A DNA stretch of 64,000 nt from contig NZ_BMQN01000001.1 in assembly GCF_014648135.1 (NCBI RefSeq), positions 1,178,001-1,242,000 on the forward strand, in the 5' to 3' direction. The DNA is from Deinococcus sedimenti (GTDB lineage Bacteria; Deinococcota; Deinococci; Deinococcales; Deinococcaceae). Shown here in pieces: positions 38,331-46,622 of this stretch. Positions within the stretch are counted from its first letter, which is position 1; each line of letters begins with the position of its first letter. The notes beneath the pieces are model-generated. The model did not search any database. It saw nothing but the letters and a program-made list of their open reading frames with translations, and was not told the origin of the DNA. A program made the translations under genes and the position numbers.

Positions 38331-38783
38331 TCAGCCGACGGTGACGTTCGCGCGGGGTTCCAGCGCGTAGAAGGCCACGACGGCCACCAGGGTGCCCACC
38401 CAGCCGGGGGCGCTGCCCAGGTCCAGCTCGAAGGGGCGGCCCAGGACGGTGCTGCCCAGCTGCCCGACGAGTTTCTCGCCGGTCTGCTGCGCCACGACGT
38501 TCCAGCCGACGATGGGTTCGCCTATGAAGCCGGTCACGCGGTCCACGCCACGCAGCGTGAGCTTCTGCGCGCCGACGTTGCCGCGCAGTTCGCCGTCTTC
38601 CAGCTCGATCTTCACGCTGTCCGCGCCGACGGTGCCCTGCACGCCGCGTTCGGTGATCTCGAGGTTGATGTCTTTGCCGTGCAGCTTGCCGCCTGCGCGG
38701 CCCTTGATGGTGTCGCCGTCGATGGCGCAGCGGATGCTGTAGCCGTCCGCTCCGCCGAGGCGGCCCTTGATGAGGTCTTCCAT
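38331..38783 (-). CDS. Conserved-looking protein of unknown function, glycine-rich beta strands
   Basis: 150 aa. Short alternating strands with regular Gly (KGRLGG, KGRAGGKLHG, LRGNVGAQKLTLRGV) suggest a repetitive beta-solenoid or sheet, followed by a hydrophobic C-terminal segment (WVGTLVAVVAFYAL). No signal peptide; start MEDLIKG at 38783, with -10 TATACT (38791-38796) 7 bases upstream. It lies 20 bp after the ABC-F gene on the same strand but has its own promoter. Family not recognised. Confidence 0.65.
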   Translation of the reverse strand: MEDLIKGRLGGADGYSIRCAIDGDTIKGRAGGKLHGKDINLEITERGVQGTVGADSVKIELEDGELRGNVGAQKLTLRGVDRVTGFIGEPIVGWNVVAQQTGEKLVGQLGSTVLGRPFELDLGSAPGWVGTLVAVVAFYALEPRANVTVG

Positions 38784-38803
38784 GCGCGCGAGTATAGCGT
38801 GAC

Positions 38804-40933
38804 TCACCCGTGCCCGGACCCGGCCGACCCCGGCACGAGACCCACCCGCTCGAAGTACACGCGGCGGGTCAACACCGGCCCGCCCTCCCCGAGCCTCACG
38901 CGGCCCACGTTCCAGCGTTCGAACAGGACGCGCAGTGCCCCGCCCAGCAGCGCCGCGCCGAACCACGCGGGCGGCTCGCCGTTCCAGCGCAGCGTGTGCC
39001 CATCCCAGGCGAGGTGCGGGCAGCCCTCGTCGTGCGCGGCCCAGAACATCCCGCCCGAATCGCCGAGGCGCTGCGCGCGGACGGTCAGGGGCGGCTCGCG
39101 AACCTCCGCGTCGAACTGCGGGGCGCTCCAGACCTGCGCGTACAGCCCGTACAGGCCCTGCTGCACGGCGTGCGCCTGGGCACGAACGCGGGCCTCCTCA
39201 CGCCCGGTCAGGCTGCCGGGCGGGCGGTCCAGTTCCGCCCGCAGGGCCGAGAGCTGGGCCTCCAGCGGCGCGAGGCGCTGCCGTGGCGTGGGCGGCGGCG
39301 GCGGGGGAGGCGGGTCGCCCTGAAGAGTCGCCGCCGGGTCGAGGTACTCGCGGCTGCCCCAACCGCTCACCTCGCGCAGCGTGGCATCCTCGATCACCCA
39401 CAGGCGCGTGGCGACCTCCCGCGCGAAACGCCGGTCGTGCGTGACGATCACCACCGCGCCCCCGTATGCCTGCACCGCGCCCTCCAGCGCCAGCAGCGCC
39501 TCCACGTCCAGGTGGTTCGTGGGTTCGTCCAGCAGCAGCAGGTCCGCCCGCAGGCCACTCACGAGGGCCAGCCCCGCCCGCGCCCGCTCGCCACCCGACA
39601 GCACCTCCGGGGTTTTCGGCCAGTCCTCCGCCCCGAACCCCGCGCGGCCCAGCAGGGTGTTCGCCTGCCGCCCGAAGCGCCGCTCGAACTGCGCGTGCAG
39701 CCCCTCCCCCGGCGTCAGGCCATGCCACGTCTGATCCAGGCTGGCGACCGTCACGCCCGGCGCGACCCGCAGCGCGGGCTGCGGCCCGACCTCCCCGGTC
39801 AGCGGGTCCGGCACGGGTGGATCGGGGTGCAGTTCGCCGGACAGCAGGCGCATCAGCGTGGTCTTCCCCGTGCCGTTCGCGCCCATCAGCGCCACCCGGT
39901 CCCCCTGCCGCAGCCGGAAGGCCGCGTCCGTCAGCACCGGCCGGTCCCCGTACGCCTTGCTCAGGTGCTCGCCCCACGCCACCAGCGGCGCACGCGCCGT
40001 CCCCGCCAGCAGACGCATGCGGATCTGCCGTTCCGGCAGCGGCGCCTCCGGGACGTTCTGCCGCTCCGCCCGCGTTTTCAGCGCCCGCGAGCGGCGACCC
40101 CAGCGGTCCAGCACCTCCACACTCTTCGACAGGCGCTGCGCCTCGCGTTCCCCCAGCCGCGCCGCGCGGGCCTGCGTGCGCCGCTCCAGCTCCCGCTGCG
40201 CCGACGCCCGCGAGTACCCCCCCGGATACCCGGTCGCCGCGCCGTGCTCCAGCCAGACGCTGCGCGTCGCCACCGCGTCCAGGAACTCCCGGTCATGGCT
40301 GGTCAGCAGCACCCCACCCCGGAACGCCCGCAACCACCCCTCCAGCCACTCCCGCATGCGGATATCCAGATGGTTCGTGGGTTCGTCCAGCACCAGCAGG
40401 TCCGGTTCGCGCGCCAGGGCCAGCGCCAGCGCCAGCCGCGTCCGCTCCCCCCCCGACAGCGTGCTCGCGTCCCGGTCCAGAAAGCGCGTCAGGTCCAGCA
40501 TCCCCAGCACCCGCGCTACACGTGACGGCCAGCGGAACGCGTCCACGTCCTCCAGGTGCGCGTGCAGCGCCGACCAGCGCGCCAGCACCTCCGGATCACC
40601 CAGGTTCGCCTCCAGCTCCAGCAGGCTCACCTCCAGCGCCCGGTACGGATGAGCCGCGTCCACCAGCGACCGCACACTCCGCCCCACCGGATGCGCGTGA
40701 TGCTGCTCCAGCACCGCCACCCGCAACCCATCCGCGCGCCAGACCTCACCCTCCTCCGGCACCCGCTCCCCGGTCAGCACCCGCAGCAGCGTCGTCTTCC
40801 CCGCCCCGTTCCGACCCAGCAACGCCACCCGCTCACCCAACGACACACCCACACTCACGCCGTCCAGCACCACCCGCTCGCCGAACAACACCGACACGTT
40901 CGACGCAGCAATCAGGGAGGACGGCACAGACAC
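38804..40933 (-). CDS. ABC-F ATPase with C-terminal extension
   Basis: 709 aa. Two ABC domains without membrane segments: Walker A LLGRNGAGKTTLL and LMGANGTGKTTLM, signatures LSGGERTRLALALAL and LSGGERARAGLALV, Walker B LLVLDEPTNHLD and LLLLDEPTNHLD, separated by the basic linker (about 235-310) typical of ABC-F factors that act in the ribosomal E site. After residue ~540 comes an eight-proline run, a coiled-coil-like segment (RLAPLEAQLSALRAEL) and about 110 residues of a further domain I cannot name. GTG start; -10 TAGCCT (40941-40946) 7 bases upstream. Could be a translation factor or antibiotic-resistance type. Confidence 0.85.
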   Translation of the reverse strand: MSVPSSLIAASNVSVLFGERVVLDGVSVGVSLGERVALLGRNGAGKTTLLRVLTGERVPEEGEVWRADGLRVAVLEQHHAHPVGRSVRSLVDAAHPYRALEVSLLELEANLGDPEVLARWSALHAHLEDVDAFRWPSRVARVLGMLDLTRFLDRDASTLSGGERTRLALALALAREPDLLVLDEPTNHLDIRMREWLEGWLRAFRGGVLLTSHDREFLDAVATRSVWLEHGAATGYPGGYSRASAQRELERRTQARAARLGEREAQRLSKSVEVLDRWGRRSRALKTRAERQNVPEAPLPERQIRMRLLAGTARAPLVAWGEHLSKAYGDRPVLTDAAFRLRQGDRVALMGANGTGKTTLMRLLSGELHPDPPVPDPLTGEVGPQPALRVAPGVTVASLDQTWHGLTPGEGLHAQFERRFGRQANTLLGRAGFGAEDWPKTPEVLSGGERARAGLALVSGLRADLLLLDEPTNHLDVEALLALEGAVQAYGGAVVIVTHDRRFAREVATRLWVIEDATLREVSGWGSREYLDPAATLQGDPPPPPPPPTPRQRLAPLEAQLSALRAELDRPPGSLTGREEARVRAQAHAVQQGLYGLYAQVWSAPQFDAEVREPPLTVRAQRLGDSGGMFWAAHDEGCPHLAWDGHTLRWNGEPPAWFGAALLGGALRVLFERWNVGRVRLGEGGPVLTRRVYFERVGLVPGSAGSGHG

Positions 40934-40996
40934 GCCCGCAAGGCTAACAGAAGGGCCCGAACAAGAAATGCGCCGAAGGGCTCAGAGGGGAGCCAG

Positions 40997-41638
40997 CTAT
41001 TCCGAAATCATTTCCTCCAGCAACCGGTCTCTGATTCTCTCGGCCCACTGCTTTCTCTCCAGGCTCAGGGCGAATTCCGGCCGCATGAACCAGCGGTCGA
41101 ACTCCTGTGGCAGGGCTGGGAAGCGCTCGAAATCCCACGCTCCATCATCGGAATACACGACGCCATGGGTCAGCTCCGCCAAAGCGGAGGCGAGACAACC
41201 GTACAGAATGTTGATCAGTGCCGGCTGCCCCGCAGAGCGTCGGAAGTACCACCAGTGTCCGCTGATCCGCGCGGTATCGAACACAGCGGAGAGATCAGTC
41301 CTATCTGCTTCAATAGGCAGCCCGAAAGTCTGCTCGAACCCCTCCAAGTCAAGTTGCTTGAAGTAAGCACTGGTGCCTCCAGCCACGTCCTGCACCGTAA
41401 ACCAGAAGTAGGCGTTCGCCGTGCAGGCAAACGGCGCATCGAGAAGCAGGCCCTGATCCTCGTGAGTGCCGCTGGTCAGGAGCTGAACCTGAACGGGGTT
41501 GCTCTGAGGAAGCCCCATTTCTCTCAGGTACGCGTCCAGCTTGACACGCCCCAGCGAGAGCACCTGGCGCGTCGTGGGCAGTTCCACCCGGCCCGGGTAG
41601 ACGTCGAATGTAGTCGCCACGAAATCAGGGTGACACAC
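40997..41638 (-). CDS. Hypothetical protein
   Basis: 213 aa from a GTG at 41638 (a second GTG lies 6 codons in). No signal peptide or membrane segment. Several aromatic clusters (ANAYFWFTVQDVAGG, GHWWYFRRSAG, FDRWFMRPEFALSL). Third codon positions are less GC-rich than in neighbours, suggesting acquired DNA. No family recognised. It is divergent from trhO. Confidence 0.6.
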   Translation of the reverse strand: MCHPDFVATTFDVYPGRVELPTTRQVLSLGRVKLDAYLREMGLPQSNPVQVQLLTSGTHEDQGLLLDAPFACTANAYFWFTVQDVAGGTSAYFKQLDLEGFEQTFGLPIEADRTDLSAVFDTARISGHWWYFRRSAGQPALINILYGCLASALAELTHGVVYSDDGAWDFERFPALPQEFDRWFMRPEFALSLERKQWAERIRDRLLEEMISE

Positions 41639-41687
41639 CCACGCGATCCACCATTACACTTTCCACCCGTCCGCTATCCTGTGTCGG

Positions 41688-42620
41688 ATGTCGGTCGTGC
41701 CTCACCCTGCCCCTGAAATGCCTTCTTCCGCGCCGTTCGTGGTGGCGGCGCTGTATCAGTTCCGGGCGGTGGCGGACCCGGCTGGTCTGCGGGAGCGGCT
41801 GCTGGCGCTGGGTGAGCAGGAGGGGCTGTGCGGGACGTTGATCGTGGCGTCCGAGGGGATCAACGGGACGGTCGCGGGGAGCCGCGCGGGGATCGACGCG
41901 TTGCACGCGGCGCTGCTCGCGGAGGGCTTCGCGGGGCTGGAGTACAAGGAGTCCGGCGCGTCGGCGCAGCCTTTTAAGCGGTTCAAGGTGCGCCTGAAGC
42001 GGGAGATCGTGACGCTGGGCGTGCCGGTCGCGCCGGAGCGGGAGGTCGGGCAGTACGTCGAGCCGGGTGACTGGAACGCGCTGATCGAGTCGGAGGACGT
42101 GGTCGTGATCGACACCCGCAACCGGTACGAGGTGAAGGCCGGGACGTTCCGGGGCGCGGTGGATCCGGGGATCGAGTCGTTCCGGGAGTTCCCGGCGTGG
42201 CTGGACGAGCACGCGGAGGAGTTGCGGGGGAAGCGCGTGGCGATGTTCTGCACGGGCGGGATCCGCTGTGAGAAGAGCACAAGTCTGCTGCGGCAGCGCG
42301 GGTACCGGGACGTGTTTCACCTGCGGGGCGGGATTCTGCAGTACCTGGAGGACGTGCCGCAGGAGCAGAGTCGCTGGGACGGCGAGTGTTTCGTGTTCGA
42401 TGGGCGCGTGACGGTCGGGCATGGCCTGCGGGAGGGCGCGGCGGTGATGTGTCACTCGTGCGGCTGGCCGCTGGGTGAGGCCGAGCGGGCGCACGCGCTG
42501 TTCGAGGAGGGCGTGAGTTGCGAGCACTGCCATGCGCGGACCACGTCGGAGCAGAAGGCGGCGTTCCGGGAGCGGCAGCGGCACTTTGACCGGCAGGTGC
42601 AGGAGGGGTGCGGGGCGTGA
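41688..42620 (+). CDS. trhO: tRNA uridine(34) hydroxylase TrhO (YceA, rhodanese-like)
   Basis: 310 aa. Oxygen-dependent hydroxylation of wobble U34 in some tRNAs to ho5U. N-terminal ferredoxin-like domain (VVAALYQFRAVADP, GTLIVASEGINGTVAG), central rhodanese domain with VIDTRNRYEVKAGTFRGAVDP and active-site loop FCTGGIRCEKS, and a C-terminal Cys-rich region (CHSCGWPL ... CEHCH) of the family. -10 TATCCT (41675-41680) lies 7 bases before the ATG. The DUF305 gene follows after 7 bases and is probably cotranscribed. Confidence 0.92.
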   Translation: MSVVPHPAPEMPSSAPFVVAALYQFRAVADPAGLRERLLALGEQEGLCGTLIVASEGINGTVAGSRAGIDALHAALLAEGFAGLEYKESGASAQPFKRFKVRLKREIVTLGVPVAPEREVGQYVEPGDWNALIESEDVVVIDTRNRYEVKAGTFRGAVDPGIESFREFPAWLDEHAEELRGKRVAMFCTGGIRCEKSTSLLRQRGYRDVFHLRGGILQYLEDVPQEQSRWDGECFVFDGRVTVGHGLREGAAVMCHSCGWPLGEAERAHALFEEGVSCEHCHARTTSEQKAAFRERQRHFDRQVQEGCGA

Positions 42621-42627
42621 CGGTCGC

Positions 42628-43209
42628 GTGAGGCGGCGCGGCGCGGTGGTCGTCCTGGCGGGCCTGGGAGTGGGCGGCGCGCTGCTGCTGGCTCAGCCCC
42701 GCCCGGTCACGCCCGTGCCGGGCAGTGCGGAGGTGCGGTTCGTGCAGGACATGCGCGTGCATCACGAGCAGGCGGTCACCATGAGCGTCCTCGCACTGAA
42801 GGTCGCGCGGGATCGCTCGGTGCGTTCCCTGGCGCTGGACATTCAGCTGGGTCAGGAGGAGCAGAACCGGCAGATGGAGGCGTGGCTGCGCCGCTGGAAC
42901 GCCCCGGACGGCGCCCAGCCTGACGCAATGCACGCGGGCATGATGGGCATGGCGACGCGGGAGGACCTCCTGTCGCTGAAGACCCTGCCCGTCCGGGAGG
43001 CCGAAACACAGTACCTGCGCCTGATGCGCCGCCACCACCAGGGCGCACTGCTCATGGCCCGGCCCCTCACGGGCAGCGGTCAGCCGCTCGTCGCTGGCCT
43101 CGCCCGGCAGGTGACTGCCACGCAGACCGGCGAGATCCGCACCCTGGACAGCCTCCTGCACGCACGGGGCGCGCAGCCCCTACCCGCACCGCACGGCATG
43201 GAGCACTGA
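42628..43209 (+). CDS. DUF305 family membrane-anchored or secreted protein
   Basis: 193 aa from a GTG 7 bases after the trhO stop. N-terminal basic residues and hydrophobic segment (GAVVVLAGLGVGGALLLA), a signal or anchor. Two DUF305 half-repeats: FVQDMRVHHEQAVTMS and YLRLMRRHHQGALLMA, plus a Met/His stretch AMHAGMMGMAT. Family fold is ferritin-like four-helix; some members sit near copper genes, but none are here. The His/Met content would suit metal binding; function unproven. Confidence 0.85.
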   Translation: MRRRGAVVVLAGLGVGGALLLAQPRPVTPVPGSAEVRFVQDMRVHHEQAVTMSVLALKVARDRSVRSLALDIQLGQEEQNRQMEAWLRRWNAPDGAQPDAMHAGMMGMATREDLLSLKTLPVREAETQYLRLMRRHHQGALLMARPLTGSGQPLVAGLARQVTATQTGEIRTLDSLLHARGAQPLPAPHGMEH

Positions 43210-43267
43210 ACGAGATCAGAACTGGACTGATTGGAATTGCACCCAGGCTTCACACCACAGGGGGGAT

Positions 43268-43675
43268 ATGGAAACGATTCTCAGCCTTGGCAGCAGACGG
43301 AAGTTCACTCTCTGGCGGTTTGATGCCAGTCACCGACGACTTCTCCTCCGCAGTTCACTTGAACAGAACAAACCCCACCCGACCAGAATCGATCTCCTCT
43401 TCTCGCACGTTGTGCGCATAAACATCCCAACATTCATCGATCTAGATACCGTGCGCGAGGTTCACTCTGAACTCTTAGATGTTCTTCTCCCGAATCACTT
43501 CATGGGTCAGGCCAACAACGACAAAGTGTACGGGTTCTATCTCGAGGAAAAGCTCGTGGGTTATGTGGTCGCCAAGTGGCACATTCTGTCCGAGGACACG
43601 GCAAAAGCCTCCGAAAAATCCTCTGAGTACCACATCAACTTGATCACTGGCTGGGCCACTCTAAGTGACGGGTAG
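43268..43675 (+). CDS. Hypothetical protein with atypical composition
   Basis: 135 aa. Base composition is clearly lower in GC and uses many A/T-ending codons, unlike flanking genes, a sign of horizontal acquisition. A purine-rich GGGGGAT precedes the ATG. The block HPTRIDLLFSHVVRINIPTF looks like a conserved core of short single-domain proteins; YGFYLEEKLVGYVVAKWH follows. No catalytic motif or signal peptide. Role unknown; a small immunity- or accessory-type protein is one possibility only. Confidence 0.65.
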   Translation: METILSLGSRRKFTLWRFDASHRRLLLRSSLEQNKPHPTRIDLLFSHVVRINIPTFIDLDTVREVHSELLDVLLPNHFMGQANNDKVYGFYLEEKLVGYVVAKWHILSEDTAKASEKSSEYHINLITGWATLSDG

Positions 43676-43699
43676 GCGTGGCTTCGGATGCTCAACGCG

Positions 43700-44752
43700 T
43701 CAGCCCTTCTGCCCTTCGGTCTTTTCAACCTCTGCGGGAAGGGGTGCGGGGAAGATCAGGGCGCTGAGCGCGACGCCGCCGAGGGCGGTCATGACGGCCA
43801 CGCCGAGCCACAGTTCGAGGCTGAGGCTGGTCTGGCCGCGCCACACGGCGTCCCCGAGGTACGGCACCCAGACGCTGAGGGGCAGGAGGAACGCGAAGGC
43901 GCGCAGGTGCCAGGGGCGGGCCGGGCTGGGGCGCAGGAGGGCGTGCCACACGTCGATCAGGAGGCCGGTGGCGACGGCCAGCAGGGGCACGCGGATGTTG
44001 CCGGGGAGGATCATGAGGGTCATGCCGAGGTTCGTGACGCCGTACATGACCGCGACTGAGCCGAATGGCAGGGTGAAGCGGCGCAGCAGAAGCAGGGGCG
44101 GCGCGGCCATGATGACGGCCGTCAGGAGGATGGTACCCAGTTCCCCGCGTGTCTGCACGTAGCCCATTCCCTGCGGGACGGTCAGGAGGCCCCACAGGTA
44201 CATGTGCATGAACGCGGTCATGGCGAGCAGGCTGGTGGCACTCAGGGTGGCGACCCAGCGGATGGCGGGGCGGGCGGCGCGCGGCTCAGTGCTGCGCCAC
44301 GCGGCGTTCAGCGGGGACGCCGCGATCAGCATCGCGCCGAGGAACAGCAGGAGGTGCGTGGGGGACAGCAGCGCCTCAATGCCGACCTCGATGCCCAGCA
44401 CGGTGTGCCACGTCAGGTCACCGACGCCGCCCAGCGCGAAGATCGGCACGCCCAGCGCGGCGAGGTGGTACCCGTCCGGGAAGGCTCTCAGGCCGCGTCG
44501 ACCCTCGCGCCAGCCCTGCGCCGCGAGGAACAGGCACCACCCGGCGACCGCCAAGAAGCCGCTGTAGAACGCGGCGTGCCAGGGTGTGAAGAACGTCTCC
44601 AGCGTCTCGCCGAACTGGTTGTGCGCCCAGCCATCCGTGAACACCCCCGCGATCAACCACCACGCCAGGGCGATGGTGACGAGGTTCTGGCGGGTGGTCG
44701 CGCGCCCGGAACTGGCGGTCACGGTCGGGCTCGGGACAAGCGTGGACGTCAT
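43700..44752 (-). CDS. Polytopic membrane protein of unknown function
   Basis: 350 aa with about nine hydrophobic helices. Notable polar or aromatic motifs inside the membrane region: GWAHNQFGETLETFFTPWHAAFYSG, GVGDLTWHTVLGIEVG and LLSPTHLLLF, with conserved-looking His residues that could bind metal or haem. Function not assigned. -35 TGAACT (44781-44786), 17-bp spacer, -10 TACACT (44758-44763), ATG 5 bases later. Confidence 0.75.
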   Translation of the reverse strand: MTSTLVPSPTVTASSGRATTRQNLVTIALAWWLIAGVFTDGWAHNQFGETLETFFTPWHAAFYSGFLAVAGWCLFLAAQGWREGRRGLRAFPDGYHLAALGVPIFALGGVGDLTWHTVLGIEVGIEALLSPTHLLLFLGAMLIAASPLNAAWRSTEPRAARPAIRWVATLSATSLLAMTAFMHMYLWGLLTVPQGMGYVQTRGELGTILLTAVIMAAPPLLLLRRFTLPFGSVAVMYGVTNLGMTLMILPGNIRVPLLAVATGLLIDVWHALLRPSPARPWHLRAFAFLLPLSVWVPYLGDAVWRGQTSLSLELWLGVAVMTALGGVALSALIFPAPLPAEVEKTEGQKG

Positions 44753-44757
44753 GCCGC

Positions 44758-44786
44758 AGTGTATGCGTAGGGTGCGGGCGAGTTCA
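44758..44786 (-). promoter_or_regulatory. Leaderless promoter of the polytopic membrane protein
   Basis: -35 TGAACT (44781-44786), 17-bp spacer, -10 TACACT (44758-44763), five bases before the ATG. Confidence 0.55.
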
Positions 44787-44815
44787 GCGCCATTCGGGTG
44801 TGGCGCCGGTCCGGG

Positions 44816-46141
44816 TCAGCGCAGCGCCGTTCCGAGCTGCACCAGCCACACGCGACTGGGCGCTCCGGTGGTGTTGTCGCCGATGCCGAAATCGTTGTCG
44901 TTCGTCAGTGCCACCACGCTCGGCGTGACGAGGACCACCCCCTCCAGCTTGTCGTCCGTGATGCCGGCGTCCGTCGACTGGAAGACCAGGGTGCGGGTAC
45001 TGGCCCTCACGCCCAGCGCACTCAGTTCGGGTGCGGCTTCCAGTGTCAGGGTGGACTCGTCGGTGCGGTTCAGGATGTCGGTAGCGGCGCTGAAGTCCTC
45101 CACGTACAGCCGCACGAGGCCGCTGGCGCGTTCCAGCAGCAGCAACTTGTTCCCGCTGATCCAGGTGGTGTCACTCACCTTCAGGTCTGCCTGCTTCTTG
45201 CTGGCGGGGTAGTCGCTGATGGAGCTGCCGAGCGTGAGGTACTCCCCGGTCACGCGGGCGTTCAGGGGGTCCGTCACGTCGAGCTTCAGGGTGCGCAGCA
45301 CGCGGCTCGCGGCGTACGCAGGGGTCTTCGTGTCGCCCATGGGACTCTGAAGGGTCACCCAAGCGGTCTTCCCGTCCGCGCTGAGGCTGAGGTTCTCGAA
45401 TCCCCGGTTGACGCGGCGATTCAGGTACACGCCGGGCAGGATGGGCCGCACCGGGTACGCCGCGCCGTCCAGGGTCTTGCCCTGCGGGGTGTACCGGATG
45501 AGCACGTCGCCCTGCGCGCTGAGTACGGCGACGCTGGGGCTGGTTTCCTCCGCCACGAGCAGGCGCCCGTCCGGGAACCGGGCCAGGGCCTCGGTGTCCA
45601 TCCCATTGACGTTGAACGGCAGGGGTGTCGTGGCGGCCGCGCTCCTGAACGGCAGTTCCTCACCAGTGACGTTGGTCAGGCCCGTGATGCCCTGCCCGTC
45701 ACGGTCACGCAGGGGACGGTACTCGGTGGGGACGATCCGGGCGCCGTCCACTCGGAAGCGCACCAGGGTCGGCGAGAACTGCGGCAGTGGGAAGGTCTTG
45801 CCGTCCACCTTGCCCGCCGCGTCGAGGTGATCCTCGTTGGGGCCGCGGTCCGTGATGCCCAGGAACGATCCGTCGGGCAGCACGGTCAATCCGCTGCCGA
45901 TGGCGGGCAGGTCGGTGCTGCGCAGCCCGTTGACCTTCGAGCTGGCCAGCTGGGCGTCGCTGTAGCCCAGCGCGGTGAGGCTGGTGGCGGGCAGGCTCGC
46001 AGAGCGCAGCACCCGGACCTTTCCGTCCGCCGTCGGCGTGCCGGGCAGCCCGTCCCCCGCCTCGGTGAGAGAACAGGCGCTCAAGGTCAGAGCACCGAGA
46101 AGTGTGAACAGACCTGCGCGACCGGCCGTGTGGATGAACAT
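44816..46141 (-). CDS. Esterase-like phytase-domain lipoprotein
   Basis: 441 aa. Lipoprotein signal with LSAC lipobox about 23 residues in. The remainder fits the 'esterase-like activity of phytase' propeller family: GSGLTVLPDGSFLGITDRGPNEDH, NVNGMDTEALARFPDGRLLVAEETSPSVAVL, NRGFENLSLSADGKTAWVTLQSP and ISGNKLLLLERASG. Likely an envelope phosphoesterase; some acidic metal-binding positions (TDRGPNE, ENLS) are visible. ATG 46141 is chosen over the GTG three codons upstream because -10 TACCGT (46149-46154) lies 7 bases before it. Confidence 0.8.
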   Translation of the reverse strand: MFIHTAGRAGLFTLLGALTLSACSLTEAGDGLPGTPTADGKVRVLRSASLPATSLTALGYSDAQLASSKVNGLRSTDLPAIGSGLTVLPDGSFLGITDRGPNEDHLDAAGKVDGKTFPLPQFSPTLVRFRVDGARIVPTEYRPLRDRDGQGITGLTNVTGEELPFRSAAATTPLPFNVNGMDTEALARFPDGRLLVAEETSPSVAVLSAQGDVLIRYTPQGKTLDGAAYPVRPILPGVYLNRRVNRGFENLSLSADGKTAWVTLQSPMGDTKTPAYAASRVLRTLKLDVTDPLNARVTGEYLTLGSSISDYPASKKQADLKVSDTTWISGNKLLLLERASGLVRLYVEDFSAATDILNRTDESTLTLEAAPELSALGVRASTRTLVFQSTDAGITDDKLEGVVLVTPSVVALTNDNDFGIGDNTTGAPSRVWLVQLGTALR

Positions 46142-46198
46142 GCCCGTCACGGTACGGGTCGTCTGTCAGACGGCGTTCAGATCAGACCGCCCGCTGCG

Positions 46199-46564
46199 CT
46201 ACTGCCGCGCCTCGCTGACGTCGAGAATCCCGGTGAAGTCCTTGTAGTCGAGCACCAGTTCATACGTGCCGTTGCGGCCCTTGCCCATGGCGTTCAGCGC
46301 CCATTTGCCCTTGGGGCACACCTGCCCGGCGACCTGCTGGCCGCTGGGGTCCAGCAGGCGCACCGTGACGTTGCCCTTCCGGACATCACAGACCCCACGG
46401 ACACCGACCGACTGATTATTCTCGAAGGCGTTGAATCCATAGCGGCTCTCTCCGGTTGCATTGAACATGTAGGTGGGCGTCAGGGTGACGTAACCGAATC
46501 GAAGTCCGAACGTGAAGTACATCAGCGTCAGGACCAGAGCCAGGGCAGCAATCAGCAACCGCAT
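46199..46564 (-). CDS. Small secreted or membrane-anchored protein
   Basis: 121 aa. N-terminal hydrophobic helix (RLLIAALALVLTLMYFTFG), then a soluble part with two cysteines (GVCDVRKG ... GQVCPKGK) that could form a disulfide, in a small beta-sandwich-like sequence (NVTVRLLDPSGQQVAG, GTYELVLDY). Family not recognised. -10 TACACT (46572-46577) is 7 bases before the ATG. Confidence 0.65.
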   Translation of the reverse strand: MRLLIAALALVLTLMYFTFGLRFGYVTLTPTYMFNATGESRYGFNAFENNQSVGVRGVCDVRKGNVTVRLLDPSGQQVAGQVCPKGKWALNAMGKGRNGTYELVLDYKDFTGILDVSEARQ

Positions 46565-46622
46565 TGATCAGAGTGTACCCTCATTGATCCGCCACGGAGC
46601 GCACATGCCTTTTGAACCGGCA

